Below the pieces are notes generated by a model, which was not told the origin of the DNA, did not search any database, and saw only the letters and a list, made by a program, of their open reading frames with translations. Shown piece after piece: positions 1 to 5,450 of a stretch of 7,478 nt of DNA. The DNA is taken from the NCBI GenBank assembly GCA_005877565.1, contig VBOK01000135.1, positions 1 to 7,478 of the forward strand, given 5' to 3'. The translations under genes and the position numbers were made by a program. The stretch comes from Nitrospirota bacterium. GTDB taxonomy: Bacteria > Nitrospirota > Nitrospiria > Nitrospirales > NS-4. Every line of letters begins with the position of its first letter. Within the stretch, counting starts at the first letter, position 1.

Positions 1-560
1 ATGCCCCGGATGAGTCTGCCGAACTCTTGCGGCGTGGCGTAGCCCACGGTGTCGGGGATGTTGACGGTCTTCGCGCCCGCCTCGATCGTGGCCTCCAGCA
101 CCTCGTAGAGGTACTTGGCGTCCGAGCGCGTCGCGTCCATGGGCGAGAACTCGACGTCCTCCACGTAGCCACGGGCGCGCGTCACCATCTCGACCGCACG
201 CTTCAAGGCTTCTTCCCGCGTGAGCCGGAACTGGTGCTTGAGATGGATGTCCGATGTCGAGATGAACGTGTGGATGCGGACCTTGGGCGCGCCCTTCAAG
301 GCTTCCCAGGCGCGGTCAATGTCCTCCGGGCGCGCGCGGGCCAAACTGCAGATCGTCGGGCCCTCCACTTCCTGCGCGATGCGCCTCACGGCCTCGAAGT
401 CGCCCGGCGAGCTGTACGCAAAACCGGCCTCGATGATGTCCACGCCGAGGCGAGCCAGTTGCTTGGCCACCATCAGCTTCTCGTCCGGGTTCATGGCCGC
501 ACCGGGAGATTGCTCGCCGTCCCGGAGCGTCGTGTCGAAGATACGGATCAGACGACTCAT
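1..560 (-). CDS. leuA: 2-isopropylmalate synthase, N-terminal part (cut by window edge)
   Basis: LeuA condenses acetyl-CoA with 2-ketoisovalerate to give 2-isopropylmalate, the committed step of leucine synthesis, in the cytoplasm. The visible 186 residues are the first part of the HMGL-like TIM barrel; the rest of the barrel and the C-terminal leucine-binding regulatory domain lie beyond the window. Family signatures seen are FDTTLRDGEQSPG near the N-terminus (R13 and metal-ligand candidate D14), HTFISTSDIHL at about 97-107, VEFSP at 136-140 and NIPDTVGY at 167-174. The ATG at 560 is chosen because the family motif begins a few residues later and AAGGA lies 5 bases upstream (570-566). The gene starts one base after the pssA stop, so translation is probably coupled. 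An oddity is FSPMDATRSD, where Met141 replaces the Glu usual in FSxEDA. Citramalate or homocitrate synthase cannot be fully excluded without the C-terminus, but the motifs and ilv context favour LeuA. Confidence 0.93.
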   Translation of the reverse strand, partial: MSRLIRIFDTTLRDGEQSPGAAMNPDEKLMVAKQLARLGVDIIEAGFAYSSPGDFEAVRRIAQEVEGPTICSLARARPEDIDRAWEALKGAPKVRIHTFISTSDIHLKHQFRLTREEALKRAVEMVTRARGYVEDVEFSPMDATRSDAKYLYEVLEATIEAGAKTVNIPDTVGYATPQEFGRLIRG

Positions 561-561
561 C

Positions 562-1338
562 TCATTCCTTCAGCTCGCCAGGCAGCCGTTCCGGTTCCCG
601 GCCACGACGGGCCGTCCGGCGCACCAGGTTGACCGCCAGCATCACCACGCCCGACAAGGCGTAGGCGGCGAACAACACGAACAACGCGATCTGAGGCGCC
701 GCCGCGATCAGCATGATTCCCAGCACGCCCCACACCAGATACATGAAGCCTTCCCCGGCCCGGAGCTTCATACCCTTAAACTTCGTGTACCTGATCGTGC
801 TGACCATCAAGAAGGCCAGGACGAACGACACGACCAGGATCAAGACCGGTTTCACCTCTTGGCCCAGACGGAGTATGTGATGGTCCAGCAGCATGAGCGA
901 CGCCATCGCACCGGCGGCCGCCGGGATCGGGAGGCCCATGAAATAGCGGTTATCGGCCGTGGCCGCCAGCACGTTGTAGCGCGCCAGCCGGAGCGCCCCG
1001 CAGCCCACGAAGGCAAAGACGACGGCGAGCCCCAGGAGCCCGTATCCGCTCAGCGCCCACGAGTAGATCAGGACCCCCGGCGCCACGCCAAACGACACCA
1101 GGTCGGCCAGAGAATCGTACTCGATGCCGAACTGGCTGGTCGTCTTCGTCCAACGGGCGGACTGGCCGTCCAGCATGTCGAAGATCAGCGCCACCAGGAT
1201 GGCGATCGCTGCCTTCACGTAGTTGGCGCCGAACACCGCCATGATCGCGTAGAGCCCGCAAAAGAGGTTCCCCGTCGTGAGCAGATTCGGCACCACGTAG
1301 ATGACCTGTCGGCGGCGCTCCCGCAATGAGGCTCTCAT
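562..1338 (-). CDS. pssA: CDP-diacylglycerol-serine O-phosphatidyltransferase (phosphatidylserine synthase, type II)
   Basis: This integral membrane enzyme transfers the phosphatidyl group of CDP-diacylglycerol to serine, giving phosphatidylserine for the Psd enzyme encoded just upstream. The 258-residue product carries the full CDP-alcohol phosphatidyltransferase signature with its metal-binding acidic residues: D54, D57-G58, A61-R62, G71, D75 and D79. The segment FMGLPIPAAAG (134-144) is typical of the Bacillus-type (type II) PS synthases. Hydrophobic stretches at about 13-36, 41-53, 85-113, 136-152, 164-181 and 199-237 fit a multi-pass protein, and both ends are Arg-rich. The same frame stays open upstream through psd to 1908, but the ATG at 1338 is chosen because the family sequence begins there and it lies two bases after the psd stop. 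I see no good Shine-Dalgarno at normal spacing (a GGAG is 13 bases away), so coupling to psd is likely. Archaetidylserine synthase is a close relative, but a bacterial PE pathway is the simpler reading. Confidence 0.93.
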   Translation of the reverse strand: MRASLRERRRQVIYVVPNLLTTGNLFCGLYAIMAVFGANYVKAAIAILVALIFDMLDGQSARWTKTTSQFGIEYDSLADLVSFGVAPGVLIYSWALSGYGLLGLAVVFAFVGCGALRLARYNVLAATADNRYFMGLPIPAAAGAMASLMLLDHHILRLGQEVKPVLILVVSFVLAFLMVSTIRYTKFKGMKLRAGEGFMYLVWGVLGIMLIAAAPQIALFVLFAAYALSGVVMLAVNLVRRTARRGREPERLPGELKE

Positions 1339-1340
1339 TC

Positions 1341-1991
1341 TCACGGCAACACTCCGATGATGGACTCGCCCCCCGTCACCTGATCCCCGGTCTTGACCCG
1401 CATCTTCGTCTCCTTCGGCAGGTAGAGGTCCATGCGCGACCCGAACCGGATCAGCCCGTACCGCTCGCCCCGCGCAACCCGCTCGCCTTCGGTGAGCCAG
1501 CAGACGATGCGCCGCGCCACGTACCCGGCCACCTGCACGCACAGCACGCGCTGTCCAGCATCCGTCTCGAACAGCGCCGCCACCTGCTCGTTCGCCAGCG
1601 TCGCGTCCGGCCGGCTCGCCACTAGGAACCTGCCGGGGCTGTATGCGACGGCCTTCACCAGCCCGGCGCACGGCGTGCGGTTGATGTGCACGTCCAGCGG
1701 GCTCAGAAACATGCTCACCCGCACCACCCGTGCCTTGAGGAAGCGGGGTTCCTCCTCTTCCGCCACCGCCAGCACGCGGCCGTCGCCCGGCGAGACGACC
1801 AGGTTGGGTCCGTCCGGCACCCGTCGTGGCGGATTGCGGAAGAACCACCCCGTGAAGAGCGCGACGGCGCCGAACAACGACCCGGCGACCGTCCAGCCCA
1901 ACGCCCATGCCGCTACCGCGGGAACTCCCGCCACCGCCAGGAAGGGCAGTCCTTCCCGGGCGATCGGCCAGCCACGCGCCCGGTCAGCCAT
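1341..1991 (-). CDS. psd: Phosphatidylserine decarboxylase proenzyme (short form)
   Basis: Psd decarboxylates phosphatidylserine to phosphatidylethanolamine using a pyruvoyl group formed by self-cleavage. The 216-residue length fits the short, so-called Psd-A class. Two N-terminal hydrophobic segments (about 14-32 and 34-51) would anchor it in the membrane. The catalytic core shows SPGDG with D70, PLDVHINR with H102, and the self-cleavage site IRFGSRMDLYLP, where cleavage between G184 and S185 would give the beta chain and the pyruvoyl-bearing alpha chain. FGS in place of LGST is normal for short forms. The assignment of D70, H102 and S185 as the processing and catalytic residues is by analogy with characterised Psd enzymes. 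The ATG at 1991 is three bases after the ilvC stop. No clear Shine-Dalgarno is visible, suggesting coupling to ilvC. The pssA gene follows two bases after the stop, so the two consecutive steps of PE synthesis are adjacent. Confidence 0.93.
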   Translation of the reverse strand: MADRARGWPIAREGLPFLAVAGVPAVAAWALGWTVAGSLFGAVALFTGWFFRNPPRRVPDGPNLVVSPGDGRVLAVAEEEEPRFLKARVVRVSMFLSPLDVHINRTPCAGLVKAVAYSPGRFLVASRPDATLANEQVAALFETDAGQRVLCVQVAGYVARRIVCWLTEGERVARGERYGLIRFGSRMDLYLPKETKMRVKTGDQVTGGESIIGVLP

Positions 1992-1994
1992 GGA

Positions 1995-3011
1995 TCAATT
2001 CTTGGTCTTGTCGACCAATTGGTCTTTCTTGAGCCACGGCATCATGGCGCGCAACCGGGCCCCGATCTCCTCGATCGGATGCTGCTCGCCGCGCTTGAGC
2101 AAGGCGTTGTACTGGGGGCGATTGGCCTGACACTCGAGAATCCATTCCCTGGCGAACCGCCCGCTCTGGATCTCCTCGAGAATGCGCTTCATCTCCTGCT
2201 TGGTCTCATCGGTGATGATGCGGGGCCCGCGGGTCACGTCGCCGTACTTGGCCGTGGTGCTGATCGAGTAGCGCATGTTGGCGATGCCGCCCTGGTAGAT
2301 CAGGTCCACGATCAGCTTCACCTCGTGCAGGCACTCGAAATAGGCCATCTCCGGCGAGTAGCCCGCCTCCACCAGCGTCTCATACCCAGCCTGGATGAGC
2401 GCCGTCAGCCCGCCGCACAGCACCACCTGCTCGCCGAAGAGATCGGTCTCCGTCTCCTCGCGGAAGGTCGTCTCGATGATCCCGGCGCGCCCGCCGCCGA
2501 TCGCGGAGCCATAGGCCAGTCCGATCTGCTTGGTGTCGCCGGACGGGTCCTGATGCACGGCCAGCAGGCACGGCACGCCGCTGCCCTTCGTGAACTCCGA
2601 GCGGACGAGATGCCCGGGCCCTTTGGGGGCGATCATGAACACGTTAATCGTGGGCGGCGGGACGATCTGGCCAAAATGAATGTTGAACCCGTGTCCGAAG
2701 GCCAGATAAGTGTTCTTCTTCATGTTCGGACCGATTTCGGCGCGATAGATGCCGGCCTGCATTTCGTCCGGCGCCAGGATCATGACGATATCGGCCCGCT
2801 TCACGGCGTCAGCCACCGGCATGACCTTGAGGCCGGCGCGCTCCGCCTTCTGCCAGGACGCGCCTTCCCGCAGGCCGACGAGCACGTCCATGCCGCTGTC
2901 CTTCAGGTTCAGCGCGTGTGCGTGGCCCTGACTGCCGAACCCGATGATCGCGATGGTCTTCCCCTTCAGCACTTTCAAATCGGCGTCTTTGTCGTAGTAG
3001 ATCTTCAACAT
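1995..3011 (-). CDS. ilvC: Ketol-acid reductoisomerase, class I
   Basis: IlvC catalyses Mg-dependent alkyl migration and NAD(P)H reduction of acetolactate or acetohydroxybutyrate to the dihydroxy acids leading to valine and isoleucine. The 338-residue length is standard for class I. The Rossmann domain (about 1-180) has GFGSQG (24-29) after a beta strand, H107 in AFGHGFN and K130 in APKGPG. The knotted C-terminal domain has the metal and substrate ligands D190 and E194 (ETDLFGEQ), E226 and E230 (ECLHE) and S251 (SIS). The loop after strand beta2 reads GLREGASWQKA, one residue shorter than the common GLREGSxSxxKA, which bears on cofactor choice. The open frame extends to 3140, but ATG 3011 is right: family sequence begins there, it lies two bases after the ilvN stop, and GAGGA is 9 bases upstream. 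It sits in the canonical place behind ilvBN. Confidence 0.97.
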   Translation of the reverse strand: MLKIYYDKDADLKVLKGKTIAIIGFGSQGHAHALNLKDSGMDVLVGLREGASWQKAERAGLKVMPVADAVKRADIVMILAPDEMQAGIYRAEIGPNMKKNTYLAFGHGFNIHFGQIVPPPTINVFMIAPKGPGHLVRSEFTKGSGVPCLLAVHQDPSGDTKQIGLAYGSAIGGGRAGIIETTFREETETDLFGEQVVLCGGLTALIQAGYETLVEAGYSPEMAYFECLHEVKLIVDLIYQGGIANMRYSISTTAKYGDVTRGPRIITDETKQEMKRILEEIQSGRFAREWILECQANRPQYNALLKRGEQHPIEEIGARLRAMMPWLKKDQLVDKTKN

Positions 3012-3013
3012 GA

Positions 3014-3538
3014 TTATTTTTCCTCTTTCAGGATACGCTTGGGCTGCGCGGCGGCCTGGCGGACCGGCTCGCGCGCGATCGCGACGCGGCCCGTCCGGAC
3101 CAGCTCCTTGATGCCCAGTGGCTGGAGCAGGTTGATGCACGCCTCGACCTTCCTGACGTCCCCGGTGATCTCGATCGTGTAGGTGGTCGGTGTCGAGTCC
3201 ACCACCTTGCCCCGGAAGATGTCGGCGATGCGCAGGGCTTCGGCGCGGTCCTCCTGCCGCGTGTGGATCTTGATCAGCGCCGTCTCGCGCTGGACGAACT
3301 CGGTCTCGTTCAGGTCCACGACCTTGATGACGTCGATGACCTTGTTGAGCTGCTTGACGATCTGCTCGATGATGCGGTCGTCACCCTGCGTCACGATCGT
3401 CATCATGGACATGCTCGGGTCCAGGGTCGGCGCCACGGACAGGGCCTCGATGTTGTAGCCGCGCCCGCTGAACAGATTAGCCACGCGCGACAGCACCCCG
3501 AACTTGTTCTCCACCAGCACTGAGATGATATGCTCCAC
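3014..3538 (-). CDS. ilvN: Acetolactate synthase small (regulatory) subunit
   Basis: This regulatory subunit binds IlvB, stimulates it and normally confers valine feedback inhibition. The 174-residue product has an N-terminal ACT domain (about 4-78) and the small-subunit C-terminal domain (about 84-158), followed by a short basic tail. Residues N11, G14 and N29, which in E. coli IlvH line the valine site, are present at identical numbering (VLVENKFGVLSR and GRGYNIEAL), so the enzyme is predicted to be valine-sensitive. The start codon is GTG at 3538, with AGGAG five bases upstream (3548-3544). No ATG start fits the family N-terminus. The gene is 39 bases downstream of ilvB, with a dispersed repeat filling most of that gap, and its TAA stop is two bases before ilvC. 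The name ilvH is also used for this family; ilvN is used here because of the ilvBNC order. Confidence 0.96.
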   Translation of the reverse strand: MEHIISVLVENKFGVLSRVANLFSGRGYNIEALSVAPTLDPSMSMMTIVTQGDDRIIEQIVKQLNKVIDVIKVVDLNETEFVQRETALIKIHTRQEDRAEALRIADIFRGKVVDSTPTTYTIEITGDVRKVEACINLLQPLGIKELVRTGRVAIAREPVRQAAAQPKRILKEEK

Positions 3539-3552
3539 GGTCTCTCCTGCCC

Positions 3553-3579
3553 TGTCACCCTGAACACAGTGAAGGGTCT
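3553..3579. repeat. Short interspersed (REP-like) repeat between ilvB and ilvN
   Basis: A 27-base element with imperfect dyad symmetry, ACCCT (3557-3561) against AGGGT (3573-3577), occupies most of the ilvB-ilvN gap and runs into the ilvB TAG stop codon (3580-3578). Only this copy is in the window, so its repeat nature rests on recognition: closely similar sequences recur in many environmental genomes, including Nitrospira-like ones, and give spurious peptides of the type VTLN-VKGL, as this one does on the plus strand. The stem is weak (5 bp, then two mismatches, then 2 bp) with no T-tract, so it is unlikely to terminate transcription. Effects on mRNA stability or processing between ilvB and ilvN are possible but not shown. 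Confidence 0.6.
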
Positions 3580-5278
3580 AGATTCTTCGCTCCATCTCGT
3601 GGTTGCAGCCGCCTGCCGGGATCATCGGGTAGCAGTTCTCGTACGGGTCCACCTCGATGTCCACGATGACCGGCTTATCGGCCTTGAGCGCCTCCTTGAT
3701 GACGCCGTCCACTTCGCCCACTTTCGTCGCCCGAAGCCCGACCGCGTTGAAGGCCTCGGCCAGCTTCACAAAATCGGGCACCGTGTCCAGATAGGACGAC
3801 GCGTACCGGCCCTCATAGAAGAGGTCCTGCCACTGGCGCACCATTCCGTGGAAGTGGTTATTGAGGATGAAGACCTTGACCGGCAGCTTGTTCACGACCG
3901 CGGTGGCCATCTCCTGCATGTTCATCTGGAAGCTGCCGTCGCCCGCGATGCAGAGCACCAGCTTGTCGCGGAAGGCCGCCTGCGCCCCCAGCGCCGCCGG
4001 CATTCCGAAGCCCATCGTGCCCAGCCCGCCGGAGGTGAGCCACCGGTGCGGCTTGTTGAGGACGAAGTGCTGGGCTGCCCACATCTGATGCTGGCCCACG
4101 TCGGTCGAGACGATCGGGTCCTTGTCCTTCGTGAACTGGTAGATCCGGTCGATGACATACTGCGGCTTGATCAGCGCGTCTGGCGGCTGCACGTAGGTCA
4201 GCGGATGCTTGGCCTTCCATTCGTTGATCTGGTTCAACCAGGGCTTGCGCTGCTCGATGGAATGGCCGTTCGGCGTCGCCTTGAGCATCGCGTTCAGCTC
4301 ACGGAGCACGGTCTTGACGTCGCCGACGATCGGGATGTCCACATGGACGTTCTTGCGGATGGACGTCGGGTCGATGTCGATGTGGATGACCTTGGCCTCC
4401 GGGCAGAACTCCGACACCTTGCCGGTGACCCGGTCGTCGAACCGGGCCCCGATCGCGATGACGAGGTCCGAAAAGTGGACGGCCATGTTGGAGGCGTAGG
4501 AGCCGTGCATCCCCATCATGCCGAGCGACAGGGGATGCGAGCCAGGGAAGGCACCCAGGGCCATGAGCGTCATGTCCACTGGGATCTGCGTCAATTCGGC
4601 GAACTCCAGCAGCTCCTCATGCGCGTTGGAGAAAATCGCGCCGCCGCCCACGTAGGCGATCGGCTTTTGGGCCTTGTGGATGGCCTCCACGGCCTGCTTG
4701 ATCTGCCATTTGTTCCCTTCGTAGGTCGGGTTGTAGCCGCGGATGGACACGCGGTCCGGATAGCGGAACTCGCCCTTGTTCATCGCGACGTCCTTCGGGA
4801 TGTCCACCAGCACGGGCCCCGGCCGGCCGGTCGTGGCGATGTAGAAGGCCTCCTTGATGATCTGCCCCAGGTCGTTCACGTCCTTGACCAGGAAGTTGTA
4901 CTTGGTGCACGGCCGGCTGATGCCGACGTTGTCCGCCTCCTGGAAGGCGTCGTTGCCGATGAGATGGGTCGGGACCTGCCCGGTGAAGACGACAATCGGG
5001 ACCGAGTCCATGTAGGCGTCCACCAGCGGGGTGACCACGTTGGTCATGCCCGGCCCGGAGGTGACCAGCGCGACGCCCGGCTTGCCCGTGGCCTTCGCAT
5101 AGCCCTCCGCCATGTGGCCGGCGCCCGCTTCATGTCGGGTCAGAATGACCTCGACGTCCTTCTGCTGGTGCAGGATGTCGAAGATCTTCAACACCACGCC
5201 GCCCGGGAGGCCGAAGATGGTCTTCACCCCTTCGCGCTTGAGGCACTCCACAAAGATTTCGGCACCCGTGAGCTTCAT
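3578..5278 (-). CDS. ilvB: Acetolactate synthase large (catalytic) subunit
   Basis: IlvB is the thiamine-diphosphate-, Mg- and FAD-dependent catalytic subunit. It joins two pyruvates to acetolactate, or pyruvate and 2-ketobutyrate to acetohydroxybutyrate, as the first common step of branched-chain amino acid synthesis. The 566 residues show the three expected domains: an N-terminal pyrimidine-binding domain with catalytic E50 in RHEAGAGHMAEGYA; a central domain (about 190-330) with GARFDDRVTGK; and a C-terminal pyrophosphate-binding domain with GDGSFQMN (446-453) running to NN at 473-474. GQVPTHLIGNDAFQEAD (100-116) and MVRQWQ with W483 are specific acetohydroxyacid synthase marks, separating it from other thiamine-diphosphate enzymes. 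A strong purine-rich ribosome site precedes ATG 5278. It is the promoter-proximal gene of the minus-strand operon. The TAG stop overlaps the start of a dispersed repeat. Confidence 0.97.
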   Translation of the reverse strand: MKLTGAEIFVECLKREGVKTIFGLPGGVVLKIFDILHQQKDVEVILTRHEAGAGHMAEGYAKATGKPGVALVTSGPGMTNVVTPLVDAYMDSVPIVVFTGQVPTHLIGNDAFQEADNVGISRPCTKYNFLVKDVNDLGQIIKEAFYIATTGRPGPVLVDIPKDVAMNKGEFRYPDRVSIRGYNPTYEGNKWQIKQAVEAIHKAQKPIAYVGGGAIFSNAHEELLEFAELTQIPVDMTLMALGAFPGSHPLSLGMMGMHGSYASNMAVHFSDLVIAIGARFDDRVTGKVSEFCPEAKVIHIDIDPTSIRKNVHVDIPIVGDVKTVLRELNAMLKATPNGHSIEQRKPWLNQINEWKAKHPLTYVQPPDALIKPQYVIDRIYQFTKDKDPIVSTDVGQHQMWAAQHFVLNKPHRWLTSGGLGTMGFGMPAALGAQAAFRDKLVLCIAGDGSFQMNMQEMATAVVNKLPVKVFILNNHFHGMVRQWQDLFYEGRYASSYLDTVPDFVKLAEAFNAVGLRATKVGEVDGVIKEALKADKPVIVDIEVDPYENCYPMIPAGGCNHEMERRI

Positions 5279-5283
5279 TGCGA

Positions 5284-5297
5284 CTCCTCTCCTCCCT
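5284..5297 (-). promoter_or_regulatory. Strong Shine-Dalgarno region of ilvB
   Basis: Read on the minus strand this is AGGGAGGAGAGGAG, a double purine-rich ribosome site. The nearer AGGAG ends five bases before the ilvB ATG at 5278 and the other lies about 7 bases further upstream. It fixes the ilvB start and is much stronger than the weak or missing sites before psd and pssA, which suggests ribosomes enter mainly at ilvB and the downstream genes rely on coupling. Confidence 0.75.
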
Positions 5298-5364
5298 GTA
5301 AGGTTCTCTCCGGGCGTCAGCGTCCGGCAAAAACCTGAAAAATCAGCGCAGTTGAAATGGAAAA

Positions 5365-5392
5365 GTTATCACGGAGTGGCCTATTCCGTCAA
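5365..5392 (-). promoter_or_regulatory. Candidate sigma70-type promoter of the ilvB-leuA operon
   Basis: On the minus strand a TTGACG -35 box (5392-5387) is followed by a 16-base spacer and GATAAC as -10 (5370-5365). The -35 matches consensus at five of six positions and the -10 at four of six. Transcription would begin near 5358, giving a leader of about 80 bases before ilvB. I see no open reading frame rich in Leu, Val or Ile codons and no clear terminator/antiterminator pair in that leader, so classical attenuation is not supported. The assignment is by pattern only. Confidence 0.45.
5371..5389. promoter_or_regulatory. Imperfect dyad (possible operator) within the ilvB promoter
   Basis: A 19-base imperfect palindrome has ACGGA (5371-5375) and TCCGT (5385-5389) as arms with further symmetric bases between them. 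It fills the spacer and touches the -35 box of the candidate ilvB promoter, where a bound dimeric regulator would block polymerase. I cannot match it to a named regulator, and short dyads occur by chance in GC-rich DNA. Confidence 0.3.
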
Positions 5393-5411
5393 CTCTAGCT
5401 GCAGAACCACC

Positions 5412-5440
5412 TTGACAGAGCTTCGAACACTCGCTAGGGT
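5412..5440 (+). promoter_or_regulatory. Sigma70-type promoter of the FTCD gene, close to the start codon
   Basis: A perfect TTGACA (5412-5417), a 17-base spacer and TAGGGT (5435-5440) form a good sigma70-like promoter; the -10 keeps the key T, A and final T. The -10 ends 10 bases before the ATG at 5451, so a start 6-8 bases after it (5446-5448) would leave only 3-5 bases of untranslated RNA. The -35 boxes of this and the opposing ilvB promoter are 19 bases apart, so the two promoters stand back to back. Confidence 0.6.
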
Positions 5441-5450
5441 GGGACCTATC

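Noticed and set aside
220..1329. 369-codon plus-strand open frame opposite leuA and pssA
   Set aside because: It spans the antisense of two unrelated real genes and has no motif.
1339..1908. Upstream extension of the pssA frame through psd
   Set aside because: The frame stays open by composition only. It overlaps psd entirely and the translated part is low-complexity Arg/Gly-rich sequence; the family N-terminus begins at 1338.
1686..3182. 498-codon plus-strand open frame opposite psd and ilvC
   Set aside because: It crosses the antisense of three well-identified genes and is rich in Arg, His, Asp and Leu with no motif; a GC-rich shadow.
3530..5338. 602-codon plus-strand open frame opposite ilvB
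   Set aside because: It lies antisense to a clear acetolactate synthase, its composition is the Val/Asp/Arg/His-rich type expected of a GC-rich shadow frame, and no family motif is visible.
5279..5358. Leader attenuator or T-box for the ilv operon
   Set aside because: No T-box motif, no leader peptide rich in branched-chain codons and no terminator hairpin with a U-tract can be seen in this short leader.
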